A stretch of 64,000 nucleotides of DNA. Origin: Neonectria sp. B-13 (taxonomy: Eukaryota; Ascomycota; Sordariomycetes; Hypocreales; Nectriaceae). This document shows positions 46,491 through 57,293 of the stretch, piece after piece. The DNA lies in NCBI GenBank assembly GCA_002682825.1, contig NOKP01000002.1, forward strand, positions 3,785,378 to 3,849,377, given 5' to 3'. The position numbers were made by a program, and so were the translations under genes. Under the pieces are notes generated by a model. The model had not been told where the DNA came from, searched no databases, and worked only from the letters and a program-made list of their open reading frames with translations. The first letter of the stretch is position 1, and each line of letters opens with the position of its first letter.

Positions 46491-48519
46491 GAGGGGAGGT
46501 TATGTTGTTGGCGTTGGCGTACATGGATATTTCGTCCCATCCTTTTTTTTGGTGTCGTGTCGTGCCGTGCCGCCCGCGTGTCGTCCCTTTGTCATGGGCC
46601 AAGGCGCGGCTCCGTTTGCTCTCCCGCCGCGGTGGGCGACTGCTGAATCGAATCATGGCCCTTTCCCATGGCCATCGCTTGCCTTGGCGCGATGCCCCCA
46701 GCCCTGTTCGTCTTCTGGTGAGCCTAGAGTGTTTTGCTATCCACACATACATAGCATATATATCCACGCAATCCATCCACATGCATCTCAACCATGGCAC
46801 TGGCACTGGCACGAACTATCTACATGCTGCATGGCACAGTATTGTCTGCTGTAGGACCGACATGAGCATCCACCCACTGCCCCAGCGAGCGTTTGATGCC
46901 TGACAGGCAAGCAAGGCCGTCAGGTTAGAACATGTCGCGTGTGGTTGCTTGCGCGTACTGTGTGGGGGGGCGTGCGCGGGTGCGGCTGAGGTCACTCCGC
47001 CAAGCCACGCCAACGCCCGACGTCAGGGACCCGGCATGACATCATCGAACGCCCAGCTGTAGTTAAGCCCAAGGGAGGAGGAAGAAAGAAACCGAAAGAA
47101 AAACCCCGAGGATGCCAGCCCAACGCCCGACAACTCCTTACACCGGGCCAAGGAAGTAGTCGGGTGGCAGGTATCGAGCAGCAAGGCAGACCCTTGCTTG
47201 CTCTTGGTGCTGCTCTGGTCCCTCGCCTCACTGCAAAGAAGCCATTTTGGTGTGTTTCAACCCGGTGGACTCTAGACGTTCATCTCGCGTGCTTCGTACT
47301 ACGTACAGCATCCGGGACACGGCACGACGTGCGGCGCACTTGTACAGTAATGCAATACACGAGCAGTTAGACCATGGAGGAAGGCAACGTCCTACAGCCA
47401 GCGCATCACGCACTAGCAAGCGGCGTAGGGAGGGAAGACTCCGGATATCATGGAAACAAAGTCTACCAATGTCGAGAATGTCATAATACATCGTCATTCG
47501 TTCGTTACCTAATTCTAGCCAAAATATCCCTTTCCAAAAGCAACTTCCAAACGCAGTCCCGACCAAAGAGATCAAGTTCAACAAGGCACAAACTAACCAA
47601 ATAAGCCACTCGCCCTACTTCGTACTACGTGGTACGAAGTCTCCTTTATACCGGAATACGGCATGTTACCCTGCCTTACCTTTACCCTGTTTCAACCCGG
47701 TTTCCATGCTTGCAGAAAAGCCCCGCCCAATCGTAGATTCCCCATTCCCCCATCCCCACGCACATTCTGCCATTCCAGATAACAGAGAGCCGTGTTTCCC
47801 GAAGCCCGGACCAGCCACGTTTGCATCCTCATCATCGTGCATGCAAAAGCACCCGGCTCGATCCCATCGTCATCCTCACACACCGCCCCGGTCTCCCGAC
47901 CCGGTGCGCCCCATATGTGCGTGCTCTTCCCACAGTCCACATCCAGTCGCATCCACGCTTTGTAGCGTTCCCTGTTGTAATCGCTGGGGCACCTGCCGCT
48001 GAGCTGCATTACACCGCTGCTAGTCTCCTGGAAGCGTAGTTCTGCGGAACTCCGGGTGGGTTCATCGCCATTCCTGGGGATGCGCCGCTACTGTTGGTTC
48101 AGTGTCGGCCATGGTCTGCACAAATCATCCCGAAATTAGTTTCCAATCTTAATAATTTTGTTAAAGCATGATGAGGAAAAGTGAAAGGAAGAGAGCATTG
48201 CTGCTGGTTCTATCTGAGGCAGGGGAATTCGGCATTTTCAATCCACACAGCACAAATCGTCTCAGCCCGAGGTTCCTTATTCCTCAAAAGCAGACCATCC
48301 TCTGCTCTCGTTCCTTCCTGTAGCGCCACTGTGCAAGGGACGCAGTAGCCTCAGGAGACCAGCTCATGTCGTCATAAGTCATAAAGCCAAAGTAGTATTG
48401 TTGATACAAGTGGCGGAGAGGAAGGCGGGTAGAAGGTCCAGCCGCCCAGTCAGGTGCTGCGAAGCAGTGGTCCGAATCAACGGGCTGCTTGCATACCGTC
48501 CCAAACGGTCCGGCTCGTC
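46491..48519. other. Convergent spacer between CLF1 and the DUF3824-like gene
   Basis: No gene is seen in 2 kb. It carries three CTTCGTAC octamers, two of them forming a 24-bp inverted repeat at 47617-47640. Confidence 0.45.
47617..47640. repeat. 24-bp inverted repeat ACTTCGTAC-N6-GTACGAAGT
   Basis: Two perfectly complementary 9-bp arms flank TACGTG. The arms are copies of an octamer that recurs in other spacers of the window. Confidence 0.7.
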
Positions 48520-50631
48520 CTACCACCTTCCTCCCACAGGAGGGGCGGGCAACGGGCCGCCACTATAGGGATTGCCCCCATAGTAGCGAGGACCTAACTC
48601 GTCATCCGAGTCATATCCACCACGGGGTGATGGTCCCCAGCTATCCGCCCTTTTCCTGACATCGACAGACTGGCTCCTGCCGTCGGTAGGCTGGCGCTGG
48701 CGCTTCTGAAGGCGCCTCTCGTGACGGCGAGCCTTCTCTGATTGGAATTCCTTGCACTCGTGGGTCAAGTGCTTGGCTTCCTTGAGTTCTGAGAAGGCCC
48801 CCTTGATTCCCATGGCCGCGATGCCGACCGAAGCGGCATCTTGCATGAGAGCTTTCGTCTTGAGCTTCTTGGCCTCAGCTGGGCTGAGACGTCCCTCACT
48901 GACAGCCTTCTGTCTTGCGTTCCTCTTCTCCATACTCTGATAGACTTCATGTGCTGCGTGGATGGTGGCCACGGCCGCCAGGCCGGTTGTGATAATTTGC
49001 TTACCTTTCATCTTCTTGGCCCGCCTCTCATCCTCATCCGAGTCTCCCAAATCAGACTCGGATCCATAGTCAGACCGCCCGCCCTTCCGGTCTGGTCGAT
49101 TTCCATGCTTGCTTCGGTATGCGCGCTCATCATCGTAGTAGTCCCGGGCGCTGCCTTGTCGACGGTCGTCGAACTGGTCGTCCTCGTGTCGGCGAGAACG
49201 GTGAGAGCCACGATCGCTAAAGTCGTCCTGATCGCGACGATGGTATTCATCCGCAGCTCCCGCAGCACCAGCGCCAAGGCCGAGCTTGGCGAGACTGTTG
49301 CGGGCCTTGTCAACGACACTGCGGCTTCTGCTTCTGCTTCGGCGACGACGTCGTTCCGGCGAGGGACTGTAAGAGTCGTCCCGACCCCGGCGACTGCGGC
49401 TCCTGGATCGCGAGTGATCCAATACTTTCTTGGCACCGAGGGCACCTAGGCCGGCAGTCGCAAGAGCGGCAAGACCGCTGCTGCCACCGCCGCCGCCGCC
49501 GCTTCGAGACTTGGATCGTGCCCTCGAACGGGAGCGGCTACGTCCCGTCAACTTGTCTTCCTCGATGTCGTTCTTGGAGCCGTTGATCAAACGGTTGCCG
49601 ACCAAACCGCCGATCACCGATTCGGCCAATCCGAGCTTGCCATGCTTATCGTCAGTAGCCGCATCAACCGTGGCAGCACCGGCAGCCGCAGTAAGAATTC
49701 GCTTCGTCTTTTCGCCCTTCCAGCCACCAGGTTCCTTAGAGACGCGGAACGCCTCGGTGGCACCAGCCAGCAGAGAGGCCATGGCGGCCTTCTGGATTTT
49801 GTTGCTACCAAAGCCGCCGCCGCCGCCGCCGCCGCCGCGAGAGCGGGATCGGTCACTGTAGGGGCTGCCTCCTCGGCGGCTTCGAGTGTCTGAGCGGTGG
49901 TCATCGCCGCCGCTGGTGAGGGTCTTGACAGCAGCACCCAGACCGGTTGCGGCTAGAGCACTCTCAAGGAAGTTTTTGTGTCCCTTTCTCTCCTTGGGCC
50001 CTTCGTCTTCATCCGAGTAGTACTCAGCAAAACCGTCACGGCCACGGTGCAAGATGTAGTTGGCCTTCTGGTCCTTCTTGGCCTGTTGCTTGGTGTAAAA
50101 CTCGGCGCCTTGATAGGCGGCTAGGGCGCCAACGCCAGCGAGAGCAATGGAGGAAAGAGGGTTGCGTTGAACTTCTGTACCATCCTCTTTGGCCTCGCGG
50201 CGGTCGAAGAGCTCCTTACCTCCAGCAAGGAGGGCCGCTCCGGCGACAGCGGCGATAATCTTCTCCTGCTTGGACATGCCCTTGGGCTTGGACTTGCGCT
50301 CATCGTCGTCGTAGTAGGTGCTGCCGGGACTCCGCCGAGAACGACGGTCACTCTCTCGGTCATAGCGGGGGTCGTAGCCGCGGCGGTATTCGTATTCATC
50401 CTCGTAGTAGCCGGGCTCTGCGGGTCGACCATGGCGGCCGGTGGGAGGGGGGAAGTCTCGTCGAACCTCTTCAACAGAGAGGTCGCTGTCCTCGCGGCCC
50501 CGAGGAACAATTTCGCGGGTTGTGTGTACCTTGGTGTAGGACTCGCGGGGGTCGGCGTGGCGGTCTTCCCTGCGCTCCTCTCGCACATAGCGGCGGCCGT
50601 AATCCCGCTCGTACGGGTCGTAGTTCGCCAT
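48520..50631 (-). CDS. DUF3824-like disordered protein with Gly/Ala helices and SR tracts
   Basis: A single exon of 703 residues, MANYDPYERDYGRRYVREER at the start. The protein alternates charged, disordered stretches (Arg/Asp/Tyr-rich, several SRSRSRSR tracts, poly-Gly runs) with at least eight short Gly/Ala-rich hydrophobic helices, for example IIAAVAGAALLAGGKELF, IALAGVGALAAYQGAEFY, ASLLAGATEAFR and AALATAGLGALGAKKVL. The composition and repeat plan resemble fungal DUF3824 proteins; I assign this with moderate confidence. Nothing indicates an enzyme. The GxxxG-like spacing in the helices could allow membrane or helix-helix contact. Arg/Ser tracts could be phosphorylated or bind RNA. The poly-Gly runs correspond to GCC/CCG triplet repeats in the DNA (about 49490-49505 and 49811-49840). 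Confidence 0.7.
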   Translation of the reverse strand: MANYDPYERDYGRRYVREERREDRHADPRESYTKVHTTREIVPRGREDSDLSVEEVRRDFPPPTGRHGRPAEPGYYEDEYEYRRGYDPRYDRESDRRSRRSPGSTYYDDDERKSKPKGMSKQEKIIAAVAGAALLAGGKELFDRREAKEDGTEVQRNPLSSIALAGVGALAAYQGAEFYTKQQAKKDQKANYILHRGRDGFAEYYSDEDEGPKERKGHKNFLESALAATGLGAAVKTLTSGGDDHRSDTRSRRGGSPYSDRSRSRGGGGGGGGFGSNKIQKAAMASLLAGATEAFRVSKEPGGWKGEKTKRILTAAAGAATVDAATDDKHGKLGLAESVIGGLVGNRLINGSKNDIEEDKLTGRSRSRSRARSKSRSGGGGGGSSGLAALATAGLGALGAKKVLDHSRSRSRSRRGRDDSYSPSPERRRRRSRSRSRSVVDKARNSLAKLGLGAGAAGAADEYHRRDQDDFSDRGSHRSRRHEDDQFDDRRQGSARDYYDDERAYRSKHGNRPDRKGGRSDYGSESDLGDSDEDERRAKKMKGKQIITTGLAAVATIHAAHEVYQSMEKRNARQKAVSEGRLSPAEAKKLKTKALMQDAASVGIAAMGIKGAFSELKEAKHLTHECKEFQSEKARRHERRLQKRQRQPTDGRSQSVDVRKRADSWGPSPRGGYDSDDELGPRYYGGNPYSGGPLPAPPVGGRW

Positions 50632-53600
50632 AAGGCCGGGTTGTGGGAGTAAATGTGGTGGAGTTTGATGGAGATGGTGTGCAGTGTTACTTCAATAGTG
50701 GTTGTGGCGAGAGTCGTAGATGGACGCAAACTTGCGATGTGTAGATTGTTTGCGAGGTGCAGATTGCTTGCAAGGCGTAGAGATGGTAAGAGAAAGAGAG
50801 AGGGGAAAGCCAACAGAAGAAGAACACGAAGAACAATCAGGAAACAGGGTCCTAGCAGTGTTCGGAGCGGAGCGCAGGCACAAGGACAAGGTGGGCAGTG
50901 GGCAGTCAGTGGGCAGTGGGCTGAGTGACTTTGAGTGCGGATGGGCATCAACTCGTCGGGTCAAGAGATGCGTGCATGGAACCTGGGAAGGCAGCAATCG
51001 AGGCGGCCACTTCCCTGCTAGGGTCCAGTCGGCTTCCTGTCTGTGCCTTGGGAATGTACCCGGCGCCTGCTGCGAGTAAGAAAGGTACCATCCCACCAAC
51101 CCCGCTGCTGGGCTGTACATGCTCTGCGGCACATCCTGCCCCTCGGTACCTCGAGCGACTTGGGCGGACCCTCCAACGACGTAATGATGAAAGCGGGGGG
51201 GCAAATCGACAACTGACGCAGTGAGTGACGCTACGTCTCTGGGACGGGCATGGGACAAGGGAACTTGATGGACAGGGGGGGTCGTGCTGCGGGTCGATGT
51301 CCCCACTACCACCGGCACTCACCCAAGTTCCAGGGCATTTTTCAGTGGAGGGAGTCGCCCACGTTGCCGTCCAATTGATGGAATCTGCTTTGGAAACTTG
51401 CAGGAATCATGGGAACTCCGGTACAAAAGCCTATGAATAGAAGTACACTGTTCCCCGTGCTCCCCCCTTGATCAATTAAGTCTAAAGTTGCCTGGCCCTG
51501 GATAGGCTTCTGTTTGTTTTACACATGTCGGTTTCCTCAAAGCTGAAGTGGAAAAAAGACCGAACTATGGAATTCATGTGCCTGCCCGTGACGTCGTTCC
51601 TGCAATGTCCCCTTCCGGGCTACCTTACAGCGCACTCGGTCCCCAACCGTTCGCTAGAACCCCCGAACCCATTCCAGTTGCAGTGGAGAACACAGCCGCG
51701 TCCCTCCCATCTCTCCCGGGCGAGTCCAAGTTCCTCTACCAAGCAATTGCGCCACACACCAAGACCCGTCACCTTCTAAAGCTGCCGGTAACCCCGAACG
51801 TTGGTTACTTATCACGTTCTTCACGAATTGTTTCGCCTCTGTTCTAGTCACCTGTGAGTCGTCTCCTCTTTCTCGCCGTCGCTTCTCGAAGACTGATTTT
51901 CATGTTACAGCGCCTGTGGGGGGGGCGAAAAGTTCTCAGGGCTCTGTTCGCCCTGCGCCGTGCGTCTTCTTGCTTCGTAAAACTTCAAGGCTGGCACTTG
52001 TGGTTGTCTTTTACGGCGGTGGTCCTTGTTTGTAAGTGGATGAGGTGGGCCTTTCTTCCAATCCGCCTGTGTTGTCTGCACAGGCTGAAGACCAAGTGGA
52101 GATACCAAGATGAGTTGGTCAGCCTGCTCAACTGCTGTACTTACTACCTTTGACTCTCTGCCTATCCACCCGGCTGCCAGTGTCTGTCTCCTCATGTCAG
52201 CTAGATGAGGCTCTGCTGGCGCCGGCCTTTCTCGTGATGGAAGGGATCCGTCATCAGATCGGTCATTCTTTGTCATTCTTTGATTCTCCTCAACAAACTC
52301 TTCACTACAGTACATTACCTAGCGCACAGGAAGCCCTACTATCCGCGTAGAAAGAGTAAAAGGTCACAGCCGTGTATTGTAGGTGAGGCCTCTCAGGCTC
52401 CGAGACTCGTTGCGTCACTACGCGCCCTCTCTCAGGCACGTACACACACACTTCTCTCTCTCGTTCTGCCTTGCCGCCTAGCCTCGCCCGGGTCGTTCTC
52501 TGTCCCTCGAGTAGGTGTGACGCAAGATCCATTCTCCCAACGCCCCAAAACTACGGGGCGGCTGACCCCGGGGCCATGACCCCCAGCCACATTACCCCCT
52601 TCATCCCGATAACTCAGTCACAAGCCCCAGTCAGCCACAAAATCCGGGGCCACCCAAAATCGGACGGCCCCACCTGGTGACGCCCAACTTTGGAATGATG
52701 TCACCGGTTTCACCCCGCGCACCAGTTCGCCTTCTTTTTCCCCCGCTCGCAGGATGCTGCGCTTCTTCGTCCACTCGGGCGGCCCGGCTACTGCCACGTT
52801 CCTCGATCCGAAGCGAAGGCACAAATGACTGACAACGAGTAATAACTATCTCTCACATATCGCAAGACGACAGCATTTATGCTCCTAGTCTTGTCTGGCT
52901 TTGTCTCCAGGCTGGCTCTATTTCCATTGGTTCCGACGGTGTCATGAGGGTTTCAACGGTTTTGCTGGCCGACCGCCGCCTTCGGTCTCTCCCGCGAGCC
53001 GCCGGCTTCACCCCCTGCCATGCAAGACCCTGTGTCTATGGGCTCTGGGCTTAAATATTCCCCGGTCAGGCTTTGTTACTTGCGCGTGATAGCATATCTA
53101 TGGCCGCCGGGGTAGTTCTTGTGAGGCCGTGAACAAACCTCCAGTTGTCAATTTCTCGTGTGTCCCTTTTCGCATCATTGTCATACCTAAGGCGAAACAC
53201 TCAAACCATTTAACAATCCCACAACCCAACACGTTTGTGCCCAATGAATCCTTTTACACACACACCTTTCCAGTTATAGCCAATGCCAAACTTTAGCCAT
53301 CGGGTCTACCCTAGAACTCAGCCAATATGAACCCGCCATACCCCGCAACGCCATGATCACAGGAGTCGAGAGTCCTGACGAAGTGTCCCACCAACCTTCA
53401 CAAACCCTAGAGATTCACACTTCCAAGCACATTTGATCAAGCGAAGAAAAAATATAGTCATATTATCACTCAGTCCCGCAAAAGATGTGCCAGAAACCCC
53501 TCTCATCTACTCGAGGGCAATCCCGGACCAACCCCGCTGAACTGGAACCCACCCATGATGAGTACTACTACACGAGCAATTGCATTAGTGAGCCCTAAAC

Positions 53601-54785
53601 ACATTTCAAAGGGGTGTTCCCCATTCGTACCTCACTGACCCCGCCAGGTGATCCATACACAGGTCAACGAGACAAGATTTTGTTCGACTTTTTATTATTT
53701 TTCTTCGGAAACTATTGTACAATGCCAGAAACAAAAAAACACCTTCAGAAATATGGAGAGGACCGTCTAACATCAAGAATACACGAGAAAAGCAAACCAC
53801 CGTAGAACCCCTCGGAAATGCAGTCCAGAAAGACCCGTGTCGTGGCTCAATAACATGCAATGTGCTTTTTTTCGTCCCTGTCTTTTCTCTTTCTGGCTCT
53901 TCCTCCACCGTTCTCCGCTCCCCCTCGCATGACAAGTATTTTCCCCTGACGACTCCATTGGGACACCGTCCACAAAATCCTTGGTCCTTCCATGAGGCCT
54001 ATGAGAGCCACAAGACCCAGGAGACTGGGTCCAATGAACTCCCCTGAGAAAGAAAAAAAAACTGCAGGTCTTTCCAACAGGGCGCTGGTGGGGATCATAT
54101 GTCTCGCTGAAGTTGCCCAGATTCCGCCCTGAAAAGCCAATATGTCAAGGATTGAGCCAACCATATCCCCCTGTCCCACCGCCAGTCCGCGCTGGCAGCC
54201 CACCCCTCGATTCGTTGGGCCGGGCAGAGAAGGATATCGCCATAGTTGGGTATTCATCGATCCTTCGCTCCTCCATCTTCCATGGATTGTGTCGTCCATC
54301 TTAAAAAACGTAAGTGGCCTCATCGTATATCGAGCCCTTGCCTCCCGTGTCCTGTTGGCGTCAAGTCACGGATAACTCCTTTCCCACCCCTTGATCCTGA
54401 TACCCCCCGCAAAGCAACGTAGTAGTTCCGGTCCATTTGTGCTTGCGACATCCTCGCGTGCACAATCGAGTACAGAAACCTTCAAATCCCCATACATTCA
54501 TTCTCTCGAAAATCGTGAACCAAGAAATGCGATCGCAACTGATACAACGCCGTCGTTCTTGGCGTCATTGTAGTCGAGGGCGCATCATGCCCTGAATACC
54601 ATGTGAATCGGATTTGGGATATACACAATCCCCAAATCTCCGTCTTAAATAAGACAACAACCCGCTCTCGTCCATGTGACAAAAGTACCTATGGCCAATT
54701 TGTAGGCTGGTAGATCGCGACATGGACCGACCACCTTACTAAACCCAACCGCCGTAGATGGCGTCCCCGATTCTGGGAGGCCAGT
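50632..54785. other. Gene-poor spacer between DUF3824-like and La-motif genes
   Basis: About 4.1 kb with no supported gene. Overlapping open frames of 60-210 codons occur on both strands, most strongly over 50.7-51.3 kb, next to the DUF3824-like promoter, but none shows family motifs. Confidence 0.4.
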
Positions 54786-57293
54786 TTACGACTGGGCAAC
54801 CTCGTGCTCCTCGGCGTGCACCCCGTTCGTCAGGGGAGCTTCGGCATGGCCGTTCGGCAGCTCTGAGGACGCCTCGGCCTTCGCGGCCTTGCCCTCAGTC
54901 TGAACAAGTGGAATCGTGCCCGATGGAGAGAAGTCAGGAACCTCGGCAGAGAGCTGAGTAGTGCCGTTGCCGTTGACAAGCCCGTTAACAGCCGGCGCCA
55001 CCTGAGCACTTTCGGAATACTGCTGGAAAGAAGGGTCATTGGGGTAAGTACCGTAGGGCACCATTGGGATACCGTTGAACTGGTTGCTGAATGCATATGC
55101 CCGGTTCTTGTAGGTCAGGTGGGCAGGACCGTGGTTGCGAGCTAGCTCATCCCTTTCCTCCATGGGTAGGACAAACTTCTGCCAGTCCTCCCTACGACGC
55201 AGGCGCTCGCAGTCGTCCTCGCCGACGATGTACTCAACGTCGATGGACTCCTCACAGACGGCCCGGATAAGTGTCATATCAGGAGACAGGTCTCGCATAC
55301 GCTTGAAGGCGGCGATGAAGTGTAGGGGGACGAAGCCCTGGGAGTCCATACGAGCTCGGAGGTACATGTCCTTGCAAAGGTTCTCAATCGAGAAGTAGTA
55401 CTCAATCTGGCTCTTTAACATAGGAACAACCATGTTGTCCCAGTAAGGGTGAGGCTGGAACGGGATGCCTGCCATTTGAGGGATCGTGTAGTCGTAGGGG
55501 CCGCCGAACTGAGCCTGGATAGCAGGCATTCCGCGCGACTGGCCGTTAGGCAGAGACATGCGATGGTAGTTGCCAGCGCCATTGCGGCCTCCTCGACCTC
55601 GTTGGGCGGGAGGCATGAACATTTGGCCGTGAGCACCCTGGCGGAGAGGGGGGCTGTAAGGACCCTGACCTCGGGGAGCAGAGCCGTTGAACCCGGCAGT
55701 TGCAACGGCCGAAGCCGATGCGGAGTGTTGGTGGTGGGCGTTTGCAGAGGGGTGGCCGCCCCGACCACGGTAGCCGCCTCGTCCTCTATCACCACGGCCC
55801 TCTGGTCGAGAAGCCTGGGAGTTTTCCTAGAGGGTCGATGTTAGCAAAGATCATTGAGAAAGATGAGCAAGGAATCGCGGTGTATTATGAGGCCTCGAAG
55901 TTGTGCGTGCTGGGTAAGAAATTAGGGCATGATCACTTACAGTTGACTGAGCGGTTGAATCCTTGGCCTTGTCGGCATTGGTAGAAGCCTTCTTCTGGTT
56001 GTTGGATGCATCGAGCGATCCACGTTTGGTAGCCGGGGGTTGGGAGGAGGTCCCGTTGGAGCCGTTTGTCTCTCGGGGCTTGGCCTCGTTGGCCTTGTTC
56101 AAGGGAGCGGTCGGGGTCTTCTCAGGGACGCCATTCGCGGCCGCTCGGGCACCAGTATCACGGCCGCTTCGGGCACCACCCCGGGGCTTGGAGTTGCGCA
56201 TCTGGGGCAGCTGGGTCTCGAAGCTGACGGTAGGGACGTAGTCGTACGTCACCCACTTCTGTCGCGACTTGCCCTGAGATCCATCATCCTGTGCATCCTT
56301 GGTGTCCTTGTTGGACAGGGTAGTCTGCTCAGTAGGTTTCTTTTTGTCGTCCTTGACTTCCTTGATGGCAGTCTCCGGAGTAGGCCACGAAGCAGAGTCA
56401 TCAACCGATGGGGGCACATCCTTGCCGTCCTTCTCTGATGCTCTGGAGCCGCGAGGTCCGTTTCGCTCAGGGCGAGTGGGGTCTACAGCCTTTCGCTGAG
56501 GCTTGACGCCGTTGGTAACGGGGCCATTGTGAGAGGGCACATCTTCCGTGGTCTTGGCAGAGACCTTGACATTCTCCTGCTGACCATTGACCAACTCTTC
56601 AGAGGGCTTACCCTTTGCCTGGTGAGCCTCCTTGCGCTGATGCCAGATGTTGACGGTGGGGATGGGTGCCTCGGACAACTCGACCTTGGGCGGCTCAGGG
56701 ACGGCTTCCTGCTCCTTGTCCGCCACGGTCGCTTGATCGCCGGCCTGCTTTTCAGAGGCCTTGCCCTTCTTATTCCTTCGAGCCTTTCGGGAATCCTGTT
56801 CATCCGCGGATCGTGTTGTTGTGCTGGAGGATCTCGTAGACTTGTCATTGCGTCGCCATGGGCGGTCTAATCTCGAGGCGTCATCATCGCGCCTCGATTC
56901 CGACCGCCTCTCCTGTGTGGACTCGGATCGGGTATCACTCTCGGATCCGGGGCCGTTGTCGAGATCCTGCTTTTCGGGAGCAGCCGACTGAGCATCAATG
57001 CTATCAGTGGTCTCGGGGATCTCGGCTGGCTTGGCCTGCTCAACGTCAGGCGCGGTAGTACTAGGTGCAGCACTGGTGGTAGCCGCGGCCGCAGTCGCAG
57101 TCGCAGTCGCAGGCGCAGGCGCAGGCGCAGCGTCAGCTTCAGCGTCAGGAACCTGGGCGTCCTGAGGCTGGGAGGCGACAGTGGCAGACGTAATCGACGG
57201 AGAGACGGCGCCCTGGCCCTTCGCAGCTTGTGCGTAGGAGAATGAGGAAGCGGCCGACATCTCGGAAGAGTTCGTGGTTGCTACTGAAGTCAT
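54786..57293 (-). CDS. La-motif RNA-binding protein (SRO9/SLF1/LARP type)
   Basis: Two exons, 57293-55941 and 55826-54786, with a 114-nt intron (GTAAGT...CTCTAG), encode 797 residues. The first 580 residues are low complexity: an Ala/Pro/Thr run (APAPAPATATATA), Ser/Arg/Asp and Lys/Glu stretches, and after the intron an RGG-like region (GRGDRGRGGYRGRGG; later QRGRGGRNGAG). The La (HTH) motif runs from about residue 587 to 672: MLKSQIEYYFSIENLCKDMY, SQGFVPLHFIAAFKRMRDL and VCEESIDVEYIVGEDD. This is the LARP1/Sro9 style, without an adjoining RRM. Yeast Sro9 and Slf1 bind translating mRNA and ribosomes. A cytoplasmic role in mRNA binding is likely by family. The tail is disordered. Confidence 0.88.
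57085..57140. repeat. Hexamer repeat in coding sequence (CAGTCG/CAGGCG)
   Basis: The DNA repeats GCAGTC and then GCAGGC units, encoding the (Ala-Thr)n and (Ala-Pro)n run of the La-motif protein on the minus strand. Confidence 0.75.

Noticed and set aside
48284..48526. 80-codon minus-strand frame at the end of the DUF3824-like gene
   Set aside because: It overlaps the stop of that gene by a few bases and probably lies in its 3' UTR; no splice site links it.
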